A DNA stretch of 64,000 nt, taken from assembly GCF_027921745.1 (NCBI RefSeq), contig NC_079239.1:337501-401500 (forward strand). The letters are read 5' to 3'. Source of the DNA: Schizosaccharomyces osmophilus (Eukaryota; Ascomycota; Schizosaccharomycetes; Schizosaccharomycetales; Schizosaccharomycetaceae). A model generated the notes under the pieces. That model was not told the origin of the DNA. It saw nothing but the letters and a program-made list of their open reading frames with translations, and ran no database searches. This document shows positions 30,733 through 40,403 of the stretch, piece by piece. The position numbers were made by a program, and so were the translations under genes. How positions within the stretch are numbered: the stretch's first letter is position 1; the number at the start of each line of letters is the position of its first letter.

Positions 30733-32181
30733 ATGGCATTGAATAAGTTTATGTATACAGGATATAATGTCAGCAGGGATTGTGGATATTGTCGAAGTGG
30801 AGAGCCTACTGAGCACTTTGGACTTTTATCAAAAGAACTAAAATGCGACGTATGTCTAATTTAAATCGATTTTTTCTAGCTTTGAACTAACCTTTGCTTA
30901 TGGTTAGGCGTACCAAAAGCTTGTTGATAGGGGCTGGAGGTAATACATAAACAGGTTCGTTTTCGTGATCGATACTAATAGTTATAGACGTTCGGGGCAT
31001 TATTTATATAAGCCAAACTTGAGGGCCTCTTGCTGTCCGTTGTACACAATTCGGTATGTAAATGGACACTTACAGGCAACGACTTGTGTAGAACTTACTA
31101 ACAATTCAGATTAAATGCGGATGAATTTCAAATCTCTAAAGTACAAAAAAAGGCTATTAAAAAATGGGCCAAATTGGTCACCGGGAAACCATTAAATCAG
31201 ATACCGGCAAAAAATGGTATAGAATACCTTGAGAACGCATTTGAGCAAATAGAGGGATACAGAGATGAAACACACTCATATACTGTCACGTTAGAATCAG
31301 ATGAGTACACCGATGAAAAATTTGATCTGTTCAAAAAGTATCAAACAAGCATCCATCATGAGTCTGAAGAAGAAGTGACCAAGAAAGGATTTGAAAGATT
31401 TCTATGTTCCTCTCCTTTTATAAGCGATGACGGCCCGATGAAAAAATGTGGATCTTTTCATCAACTGTATCGTATAAACGGTACTTTGGTTGCTGTTGGT
31501 GTACTCGATTTGCTACCACATGCCGTATCGAGCGTTTACTTGTTTTATGATCCAGAGTTTTCGTCTTTCTCGCTTGGAAGAATAAGTGCTTGCCGTGAAA
31601 TTCTTCTTGCATCTGAAGAGAAATATCAATTCTACTACATGGGTATGCTCGATAGTCACCAACTGACGAGGTAAATTAACAGTAAATTAGGATATTACAT
31701 TCACAAGTGTAAAAAGATGAGATACAAGGGTGAATATAGCCCGAGTTATTTGCTTAACCCGGTAAGTATGATAATGATTTGCAGCAACCCAATTTACTTA
31801 CATAGTATTCAGGAAACAAACGGTTGGTTGTCGATCAATCATTTTACAGACTTGTGGGATAACGAAGCCCCAGATTATTTGACGTTTGAGAATATTGGTG
31901 AGAGCAAAGAGTTGTCACCCAAAAGAGTCGATTCTTTACCAAAAGTTTCAGACACTGACGAAGAAGAGCCTCCGTCAGTATACGAACGGAGTTTACCAGG
32001 AATTTTGGATGAAGACGTTGCGAAATCTCTATTGCAAAGAAATCATATTACTATTGGAGATTCAACTTTACCCGTGAAGGTAAGTTTTAGTATTGTGTTA
32101 TAGGTTTTGACGATTTAAAGGCTGTTTTAGGATTTTTTCCCAGGTTGGAGAAATTATATATTGAAGCGAATGCAGCGCTAG
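30733..32181 (+). CDS. ate1: Arginyl-tRNA--protein transferase Ate1, 7 exons
   Basis: Exons are 30733-30849, 30908-30939, 30988-31053, 31110-31642, 31691-31761, 31813-32079 and 32131-32181, 378 aa; phases agree at all six joins. Ate1 transfers Arg from Arg-tRNA to N-terminal Asp, Glu or oxidised Cys, making an Arg/N-degron. Exon 1 has the CGYC pair, exons 2-3 give [14 protein letters not shown] and exon 3 has SCCPLYTIR, the regulatory Cys signature. Exon 4 holds [23 protein letters not shown], and exons 4-5 join to [25 protein letters not shown], split here by context only at the intron. The last exon ends [16 protein letters not shown]. Several introns are under 60 nt and exon 2 is 32 nt. 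The S. pombe enzyme is about 361 aa. Confidence 0.95.
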
Positions 32182-33169
32182 GGAAAGATGTTGGCAAGGA
32201 TTATACTCTTGTCTTTTCACAGTAATTTTTTTTTGTTTCTGTTGTTTGTGATTAGCATATATCTGAGATGTGTCTGAAAAGCTGAGTTATGTATGATTTC
32301 CGATTTCCATACATCTTACGAAACAAGCAATTTTAGACTTTTCTAGGTACGCCATGCAAAATACTCGATGTTGTCCAACAGCAAATTACAAATACAAGAC
32401 TAGTTCATGACATATAAAAAATAAAAAAATAAAACAAACAATTTTTGTTGTTCAAGTAATCAATTCATCCACTAAATAGGGTCTTTGCAGAATGATATTG
32501 GTCTGAAGTATTGCTGCTTTCACTGTCCTATGTAGTTACGATTAACGACTATCCACCATAATTCTTACGACTGCAACAAACCTCTCTTGGAGTGAACAGT
32601 AATTTAGACCTTTTTGTTCAATAGTATATTTACATATCTGAGTTTTGAATAAAAAGATTGATCTCGGCACACGTTTTTGATTTACTTTTCAGGTCATAAA
32701 CTAAGTGTTGGACCGGAAAGCGTACGTTCTTTTGAAATAGTGGCTTTTTCTACTGAAAGTTTCTATTATTATTTTTTTCTATGGGAATACTATTCGAATA
32801 GCTTCTGGTGAAGCATGTAAAAAAGTATCTAAACTTTACATTACACGTTTCCGTCTTTTAATTTGTCTTGGTAATTTTTTGTTTTATTGTTTTATACCCA
32901 AGTTGATTGAAAAGCACGCTTTGTTTGCTTTGCAACTTTTGATACCTTAAGCATTTTTGGCCCTTCTTTAACATCTTGTTTTTGAGCTGCGTTTATATTT
33001 ATATCTTAATTTCTTAAGTATTTATTAGCAAAGGTATTGTCAGTCATTACTTTTTCATCGTTCTTTTGTTTCGTTCTATAACTATAATCTTTGTATTTAC
33101 AATTCGCCAAGTAAAGGATCCTTTTTTTTTTGTTTGCAACTTGCACGGGTTTCCTTTGAAATACTTAAT
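32182..33169. other. Long 5' flank of pit1
   Basis: About 990 bp, T-rich on the plus strand towards pit1. No ORF or RNA gene is apparent. I looked for a GTAAACA meiotic element close to pit1 and saw none. Confidence 0.4.
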
Positions 33170-35116
33170 ATGAAAAAATACTTATGGAGAACGCCCTCTA
33201 TGGCAAATCATGGGCGGTCTTTGAAGGAAGTCATGAAATGTACTACTATCGATGATGTTTTCTCTATTGTGCAGAAAGTTGGTGATGGAACGTTTGGTTC
33301 TGTACATTTGGCTACCCGCAAAGACTCGACAAAGGTAGTAGCCATTAAATCTATGAAGAAGAAGTTAGTAAAGATATCCGATGCTGCTAGGCTACGTGAA
33401 GTCCACTCCTTGCTTCATCTTTCAGAGCATGAAAATATTGTTAATATTTTTGACCTTTACATTGATCAACCTTTTTGTTTGCATATCGTAATGGAATTCC
33501 TTGAGTGTAATTTATTTCAGTTGATTAATTCCCGACGAGGCAAGCCGTTTTCTTACAACACTGTTCGAGATATTATGAGTCAGATATTTCAGGGCATAGG
33601 GCACATTCATGCGAATGGCTTCTTTCATCGGGACATGAAACCCGAGAATATTCTGGTATCGCCCGTGGAAAACTCTGATGCATACAAGGTGAAAATAGCA
33701 GACTTCGGGCTTGCGAGGGAAATACACTCGAGCCCACCTTACACGGAATACGTTTCCACTCGCTGGTATCGTGCTCCCGAATTATTGCTTCGAGATTCGT
33801 GTTATTCATGTCCAGTTGACATATACGCTGCAGGTTGTATGGCTTTTGAAGTTGCAACCTTACAGCCAATATTCCCTGGAATGGATGACGTCGATCAGCT
33901 GTATAAAATATGTGAAATTCTAGGAAGTCCGGACGAAGAATCGCAAAATATGGGATTTGGAGGGGGTGGCACATGGAAGCAAGCAGAAAAATTAACAAGA
34001 GAGCTGGGAATCATTCTGCCCAGATTAGCACCTTTAAATTTACGAGAGTTATTCTCTTCGCCATGGAATGGAGCATTTGCATCGATGCTCACCGAACTAT
34101 TACAGTGGAATCCAGATGTCAGACCTAATGCGCGAAAATGTTTGGAGCTTGATTTTTTCAGCGCAGAAGAAGTAAAGGTCGAGAAACCAACGGAAGTGAA
34201 AACGAAACAAGTCGGGAAGGTTAGCGAAGCTCAAGTCTCCATACCAACGTATTCATTTCAGAACATATTTACAAAAGTTACATTACCTTATGTTGCGGAT
34301 AAGACGGGTACGCGTTCTTCGAAGCTATATCAAAAGTTCCATAAAGGAATTACAGGGTTTAAGCGCACGTTTCAAAAGTCGAATAAACAGAAAAAGGGTA
34401 CCAAGACACCACAGCCAATCTCGACGCCGGTGGATCGTCCGCCTTCACCATTTTTCCCTGTACTTCCCCAAATACGTCCCTCGACACCTTTGAACTTGAA
34501 ATTGAGAAACTATATGCTTTCAAGTGCAGAGTATAATGCAACCAACAAGAGTATGCCGATGTTTATGGAAACTTCGCAATCGGCGGGTTTGAGTCAATTG
34601 AATGACAAGGAGAATAGACAAATTCGAAGAAAATCAACAGATGCCAGTTCTCTAAAGCATTTCACGTCAGGCGCTAGAAAATCGGTGCCATCGTATTCCG
34701 ATGTGGAAACCATTTCTCCTACAACCTTAAACGATAAGAGCGCGACACTTCGTTCAAGCAAATTCAGTGGACTTTCGAATGGCAGTTCGAGATCAACAGC
34801 GCAAACGTATTCGGTTTTGCTGGATTCTGCAGATTGGGAGCAAACGTCGCTTTGGGAGAAGAGTAGTCTGAAAGGGAATTCAGATGCTCAAGTGACGAAA
34901 CGGTCTTTAAAAAGTTTCAAAGGTGAGGAGGCGGACGAGAAGGGGGAGAATGATTCTAAACCGGACCTTGGTTTACGAAAGTCTTCAATTTTGTCTTCCA
35001 ACATCCTCGAACATGATTTCCCGGATTTCGGTGTCACATCCCTTGCAGATACATTGGGTGTTCCTGGCTTGCCTACAAGGTCCGATTCGCATGTAACATC
35101 TCAAACCATTTCTTAA
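33170..35116 (+). CDS. pit1: MAK/RCK-type meiotic protein kinase Pit1
   Basis: Single exon, 648 aa from the first ATG at 33170 (MKKYLWRTPS). The kinase domain covers about residues 33-315: glycine loop GDGTFGSVHLA, VAIK lysine, HRDMKPEN catalytic loop, DFGLA and a TEY activation motif (YTEYVSTRWYRAPE) as in MAK/ICK kinases. The C-terminal half is disordered, Ser/Thr-rich and basic. In S. pombe Pit1 and its paralogue Mde3 act in meiosis timing and spore formation. The length (S. pombe about 650) and the position between ate1 and the GH76 gene support Pit1 over Mde3. Confidence 0.93.
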   Translation: MKKYLWRTPSMANHGRSLKEVMKCTTIDDVFSIVQKVGDGTFGSVHLATRKDSTKVVAIKSMKKKLVKISDAARLREVHSLLHLSEHENIVNIFDLYIDQPFCLHIVMEFLECNLFQLINSRRGKPFSYNTVRDIMSQIFQGIGHIHANGFFHRDMKPENILVSPVENSDAYKVKIADFGLAREIHSSPPYTEYVSTRWYRAPELLLRDSCYSCPVDIYAAGCMAFEVATLQPIFPGMDDVDQLYKICEILGSPDEESQNMGFGGGGTWKQAEKLTRELGIILPRLAPLNLRELFSSPWNGAFASMLTELLQWNPDVRPNARKCLELDFFSAEEVKVEKPTEVKTKQVGKVSEAQVSIPTYSFQNIFTKVTLPYVADKTGTRSSKLYQKFHKGITGFKRTFQKSNKQKKGTKTPQPISTPVDRPPSPFFPVLPQIRPSTPLNLKLRNYMLSSAEYNATNKSMPMFMETSQSAGLSQLNDKENRQIRRKSTDASSLKHFTSGARKSVPSYSDVETISPTTLNDKSATLRSSKFSGLSNGSSRSTAQTYSVLLDSADWEQTSLWEKSSLKGNSDAQVTKRSLKSFKGEEADEKGENDSKPDLGLRKSSILSSNILEHDFPDFGVTSLADTLGVPGLPTRSDSHVTSQTIS

Positions 35117-35260
35117 TTGCATGCCAGGAGCAGTTTAATTTTTTATTTTTTATTTTTTTATTTTTTATTCTTTTGTCTCTGTTTTTTGGTTTTTTGTTTG
35201 CGCTTACATTTTTGGAAAGGAGATTTTGTGTATCGTTCTGTTCTATCTGAACGATGCGTT

Positions 35261-35298
35261 TTAATCTAATCTATTCTATTCTAATCTATTCTATTCTA
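35261..35298. repeat. TCTATTCTAA-type microsatellite
   Basis: About 38 bp made of TCTATTC and TAATCTA units in tandem, downstream of pit1. No function is evident. Confidence 0.75.
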
Positions 35299-35449
35299 CC
35301 GACTTGTATTGTTTCTTTTGGCTTGACAAATCCAACAGCGCGGTTTTCATTAAGAGGATATCTCCATTGTTTTGGGTATTTACTACTTTCTTTTTTCTTA
35401 CACCAAAGGCTTGATTGTTTATGCTTTCACATTCTTCTCATGGATGGAT

Positions 35450-35477
35450 TGGTGTCGCTTGGATTCGAACCCCAGGC
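35450..35477 (-). other. tRNA 3'-end-like sequence (B box plus CCA)
   Basis: On the minus strand this reads CCTGGGGTTCGAATCC followed by AAGCGACACCA, that is, a perfect B box (GGTTCGAATCC) and a terminal CCA at the right distance for a tRNA 3' half. The T stem has two mismatches. I could not find a matching 5' half, so it is not called a tRNA gene. It may be a tRNA-derived relic or an isolated Pol III factor site. No LTR-like repeats flank it. Confidence 0.4.
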
Positions 35478-36244
35478 ATCAACAGACAATTCCTTTCACT
35501 CTCTTGCTCTTACCCATTCCCTCTCGTTATCCTTTGATAACGAATCTTAATAACTCTTTTTTAATAAACAATAAAATTGGCATATTGTTATTTTTAGCAC
35601 ACACAAAAATAAATAAACAAACAAACAATAGTCATAGTTAGCCGCGTAAAAGAACCTCTCTATATGGACCCTTCTAGTGCTTCCTACAAAACCCAAACAG
35701 AAGCTGTGGCTGCCATTTTAATTTTCGGCGAACCTTAATCCTTTAAGCGACGAATGAAAGGAAGTTGATGTCGTTTGAACTGATCATGCTCTCATACCTT
35801 ACTGGGTATCTTCGAATACCACGTCATTTAGGTTTGGCATTTCGTCAGTCATCTTTGTTATTTATATAAGCGGGGATCTCCGCCTTGTCACAATCCTGAT
35901 CGTTGCGAGCGCTGAACCTTTGGAGACTTGCATCTATCTCCAGTTTTTAAAGTTTACTGTTTATCGTTTGTGTGTGTGCTAAAAGTATATTTTCTTTAAG
36001 CGGTTGTTTAAATTACAGACTGTTTGGAGGATAGTTTACGATTTACGACTTGTGCGACAATTGCTTTTACGATTTGTTTGACGTTGTGTCGTTGTGTTAA
36101 TAATTATCTATTGGTCTTTATTTTCTAGTTTCCTGGTTTCCTTTTTTCAAAACCACAATATTCACGATTCAAAACCCTGGATTTTCCTCTTCTCTACCTG
36201 CAGACCGACAACCAACGATTACGTTTGATCGATTTACTTCAAAA

Positions 36245-37579
36245 ATGACTGGCGATAAATATTTGGACGGTGGTTTGGCGGCCCTGCAAAAATGCTATAA
36301 ATCCTTCTTTGACAAGCTTTCCGACAAGATGGGAAGCGCTGAAAATGTGTCTGGGACATACGACGATGGTGGTAGTCATATTTACTTAGTTTGGTCGGTT
36401 GCCGTGTATGCCGAGGCAATGGCAGATTCTCTCAAGTTTACAAACAAGTATGAAAAGAAATTTGAAAATGTGTTTCAATGTTTAAAGAAATACTGGTCTC
36501 CAGAGTACAATGCATGTTGCGCTAGTTACTATTTCCAAGGAAATAGTGATGTCTACTTTGACGATAATGCCCAAGTAGCCATTGCTCTCGCCACCGCCGG
36601 GTACTATACTTCGAATAGCTCTCGGAAAAAGCAATACATCGACAGAGCCGAAGCCATTATTGCCTTCATCATCAACAAAGGTTGGAACCAGCAAAAGGGC
36701 GGTGTCGCTTGGCACGTCAATTCTGGTAGTCCTCCTCATGCCAATTTAAACGCTTGTTCCACTGCCATGTCCTCTCTCGGCGCTTTGCGACTTGCTTATG
36801 CCGTAGATGACCCAAAGAAAAAACAGCAGCTTGTTAGTTTCGCTTGGAACTGTGTCCAGTGGATTGAGGATAATCTGGTCGATAACACGGGTCTCGTTTG
36901 TGATGGTCTTAACTTGAACGACGGCAATTGGGGTCTTGACTCGACCAAGTTTACTTACAACACCGGTGCTACTTTGGCTACTATGGCTTTGCTCCTCGGA
37001 TTCAATGACATTATCAAGGGCCTTCCCAATATTGACAAGATCCATTCTTACTTGGAAAACATGGCATCCGCCGCTCTTAACACAAGTGGTGATATGTATG
37101 ATCAATCCTGCAAGACCGATTTTAAGGTTTGGAAAGATAATACTTTTTTTGCCCAACACCTTTCTGAGGGTTTAATGGGTTTTTCTTTTGCCATGCCTAA
37201 TTCTTCTCTCGCCAAGCCTGCTCAGCAAATGGTTTTCGAACAAGCAGACTTTGTCATGAACTATGTTCGCGATTCTAAGGACGGTCTCTATTTCCGTGAT
37301 TTGAATATATATAAAATTAGCCCAGACTTGACAAATACTTTTAACAAAATCTTCCATGCTAATCAGCAGTTTCAACCTGACAAGGACGAACGAGAACAAG
37401 GAAATGGCCCCGTTGAAAAACTACCCCTCTGTAAGTCTTTGATTGGAAGCTCTGGTGCTGTTCGAATGCTCTTTCCCGCTGCTGAAATTATAGTCCGTAA
37501 AGATAATCCTCAGAGTGGTCCTATTTTAGGAGGAAGACCTGCGAGTGGCCAGAAAAACAAGGGCTGTTTTATATGCTAA
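36245..37579 (+). CDS. mug191: GH76 (alpha-1,6-mannanase-like) protein with C-terminal CaaX box, Mug191
   Basis: Single exon, 444 aa. The fold is glycoside hydrolase family 76, an alpha/alpha-barrel. The catalytic Asp-Asp pair is visible at about 105-106 (SDVYFDDNAQVAIA), with conserved GGVAWH, NACSTAMSSLGALRLA, GDMYD and GLMGFS segments. Typical fungal GH76 enzymes (Dcw1/Dfg5) are secreted and GPI-anchored. This one has no signal peptide and no GPI tail. It ends GQKNKGCFIC, a CaaX box suggesting prenylation and cytosolic membrane attachment. S. pombe mug191 (meiotically up-regulated, about 442 aa) lies next to pit1 as I recall, so the identity is likely. Function is unknown. Confidence 0.88.
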   Translation: MTGDKYLDGGLAALQKCYKSFFDKLSDKMGSAENVSGTYDDGGSHIYLVWSVAVYAEAMADSLKFTNKYEKKFENVFQCLKKYWSPEYNACCASYYFQGNSDVYFDDNAQVAIALATAGYYTSNSSRKKQYIDRAEAIIAFIINKGWNQQKGGVAWHVNSGSPPHANLNACSTAMSSLGALRLAYAVDDPKKKQQLVSFAWNCVQWIEDNLVDNTGLVCDGLNLNDGNWGLDSTKFTYNTGATLATMALLLGFNDIIKGLPNIDKIHSYLENMASAALNTSGDMYDQSCKTDFKVWKDNTFFAQHLSEGLMGFSFAMPNSSLAKPAQQMVFEQADFVMNYVRDSKDGLYFRDLNIYKISPDLTNTFNKIFHANQQFQPDKDEREQGNGPVEKLPLCKSLIGSSGAVRMLFPAAEIIVRKDNPQSGPILGGRPASGQKNKGCFIC

Positions 37580-37786
37580 TTTCATGACTTCCACTTTGCA
37601 TCCTTCACCTCTAAATACCTCTCTACCTTAATTGTGATGAATTTAATGAACGACATACTTATAACCCGAGCCACTTTATTTTACGATCTGCAAAGACCTA
37701 AACTATTACTTAATAAAGCTTAACAATTAATATATTATTTCCTTCTATCATATTTTAGAATAACTTTCCGTGAGCTTCATTTAGTT

Positions 37787-40028
37787 TCATAAGTATGGTG
37801 TAGTACGACTTCGACTTGGTTTGTAATACGGACGCCTACTGTCGGTTCCCCTTTGAAAGTGATGGTTCCTTGATTCGACATTCACATTATTCATTTTCAT
37901 GCCGTGATTGTGAGAGTTGTTGTTCACCGAGCTTAAGCCAGGACGACCTAAAAAGATTTCTTTTAGAACCTCGGAATCGTTGAAGCCCTTTGACATAATG
38001 GATGCTTCGTCCATATCCTAAAGTTGTTAACACAAAATCTACTTGCTGCTTCTTCTTACCTGGTAACATTGAGCTGCTTGAGTTGCTGCTATTTGCATAG
38101 CTGAACCCTTTTTGATGTGATGTCCAACACCGCGGACAACTCCGTCACAATGAACTTCAGATATCCAAATAACCTTGTTCGTCTCTCTGATTGTAATATG
38201 TATATATAGAAGTGTGATATATCGCGGTGTGCTTTCCTTGCAACTAACGGTTGAAGCCGGTAAGCCAGACAAAGGTCCCCTTGAGTCCAATGGCTCTATT
38301 CTCCTATTTGTAAGTTTCCGATATCGGCTTTCGACTATATGCCAGGTCTTTTCATCGTCTCTAAATGATGAAACGTTCGCCAAATAACGTAATATATAAG
38401 GCTCAACTTTGCTGGTGCTTCGAAAACTAGTGGGTGTATCAGAACCAGAACTATAGGAGCTCGCAGGGCTTAAGGAACTCTCTTCAACGTCGTTCTGTAA
38501 TTTATAATATCGTCTATTTTTTTCAGCTAAAATCTTGTTTTTGTTTGCGACGCGTTCTTCATTTTCCGTTCTTTCGTGCCCAAATTTAGCTAATTGATGA
38601 CAATGGTCGACTAAACTGTTGCAAATGCTGCTTAGCTTATGCGCGCTCGCAGATGATTTTTCTGTAATTTCATCAAGCATAACATCTGCTGAATCCAGCA
38701 ATTGGTTGATTTGTTGGTGCTTTCCACCAATTGAGTCTCCTTGAGTCTTCAATTGATACAGGATTAGATTGATTTCGTTAGGTCGTAACTTTGCTGGGAG
38801 GAGATTTTCATTGGAATTTTCATCATTGCTTTGAGTTGAAATTGATGCGTGTTTGTCAGTTAAGTTTAAGTTTGTTAAACGTTCTTTAATTTTTAAATAG
38901 GACATGTAGATTTTACTGTCATGGTCATTATACTTCAAGTTTTGTTTCAAAAGATTGAGCCGTTCCCTCTTCAGTCGGTTTTGAAGTTTTAGCAAAAGTC
39001 TTGTACCAATATCATCGCCTAAATAGAGCGAACATATATCTCTTAGGTGAAGACACGTTTCCTCCTAAATGAGCGTGTTAAAATCGTGTCGTCAAAAGTA
39101 ATGAGCTTACATGCTGGGACACTAAGCTTAGCTTGTCTTTTTCCAAGATAGCGGCGCTTCTTTTCTTCTTTGCCTGCAATTTATTAGCCTTATTTCTTTC
39201 CTTGAATACACATACCAAAGTTAGCTCTAGCTCTTTGAGATGTGTTTCCTCATTCTCTTTTTCAGAAATCACGTCTTGATGTTCAAGCCTAAGGCTTTGC
39301 TAAGTTTTTGAGTTAATAAAGAGGACTCTATAAAAATTTACTTACAAGCTCTCTTTGAAACTTCCGTATACGCCCTTCCGATACTTCATTAAGACTTAAT
39401 CTTTCTTGTTCCAGAGAATGCTAAAAATGTTAGTATAACAGTACCTCTTTGTTATTGCCTACAATATTATCCTTTAGTTGGTTATACAGTTCATTCTTCT
39501 GGAAAGCATTACTTCCTGCTAATTTAGCGGGTACATTATGTAAGGACGAATCAGGCTGGTCCTAAAATGGATTAGTTCAGTACTGTTATCCTGACTTACC
39601 TCTTCTTTGTTTTTTAAGTCCAATTGGAAACGGGATAGCTCTTTCGTCGTTAATGATGGTCCGCCCATGGAGGTCATAGTGTTCCCCAGAAAAGAATTGA
39701 TGGCATTGCTATTTACGGCGGTATCGTTCCCTTTGGAATTCTGATTTCTCCATTCTTCAAAGCAATCCCAAAGTCGTTTTTGTTGTTCTAGTAACGCATT
39801 AAGCATAAGTTTGCTTTCCTTGGAATCATCCGGTTTGTTCTCAGTTAATTTTTCCTTGGAGTCTGGATTTTCAGTCTTGAAACGTTTGCTTGAGTTTTCA
39901 TCTCCAGTCGTTCTATCTGTAACGCTGATGTGTTTTCGATTTGGTGTTAGCTGCTCATCGCTCAATACATTTCCAAGTCCTGGGATTTTTTGGAAGTCCT
40001 CAGACCAAGGCCATTTTTTTAAAGACAT
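37787..40028 (-). CDS. Unrecognised coiled-coil protein with a dsRBD-like C-terminal domain, 6 exons
   Basis: Exons are 40028-39600, 39561-39463, 39420-39346, 39299-39111, 39064-38060 and 38017-37787, 675 aa, all phase 0. The ATG at 40028 gives MSLKKWPWSEDFQKIPG. The N-terminus is polar. Residues about 140-330 are Lys/Glu/Leu-rich coiled coil, interrupted by a Ser-rich linker. A C-terminal segment resembles a double-stranded RNA-binding domain: beta strand VIWISEVHCDG, then VVRGVGHHIKKGSAMQIAATQAA, which parallels the GxGxSKKxAKxxAA end of dsRBDs. The tail is basic (RRPYYKPSRSRTTPYL). Exon 2 may instead end at 39445, leaving a 24-nt intron, which seems too short. Exon 4 contains a further possible 42-nt intron. 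I cannot name it. It separates mug191 from the Zn2Cys6 gene. Confidence 0.75.
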
Positions 40029-40403
40029 CTCATAAAATTTAAGAAATTTGAGCCAGAAGGATGGGATTACTGGGTTATTTGCATTCAATTAGAGTTATGC
40101 TAAAGGCTTGTTGGTTTGTTTACATATGCTTCAACATAAACAAATATGTTTAACAAAGTTTAACGAGCGCTTAATACTACTTAATATTCTAGGCCTTAAT
40201 CAATAGATTTACATGTTTTTGTATAGTAAATAAACAAAGGCATCGTTCCTATTACTCGTTACAATCAGAAAGGGCTAAAAGTATAGAAGATGATTCAAAT
40301 GCTCTGGAAACCAGTGATTCACTCATAAAATGAAAGAAGATAGATATTACAATATACAAACATTAATCAAAACATATCACTACCAAACTAAAAAGAACGA
40401 GAA
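40029..40403. other. Intergenic between two minus-strand genes
   Basis: About 375 bp with a TGTTTAC motif near 40119 in the promoter of the dsRBD-like gene. The left half is the Zn2Cys6 gene's 3' region. No gene seen. Confidence 0.4.

Larger units (their letters stand above)
35117..36244. other. pit1 3' region and long mug191 leader/promoter
   Basis: About 1.1 kb. It holds TTTTTTATTTTTTATTTT-type repeats after pit1, a TCTATTCTAA-type microsatellite (35261-35298), a tRNA-3'-end-like sequence (35450-35477), a TGACGT half-CRE on the minus strand (35821-35826) and a TATATAA box at about 35863-35869. Pyrimidine-rich leader follows to the mug191 ATG. Confidence 0.5.

Noticed and set aside
35254-35641. 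Two ORFs of 98 and 89 codons downstream of pit1
   Set aside because: Their protein-like GFEPQA and RLDSNPRHQ segments are the familiar false translation of a tRNA B-box sequence.
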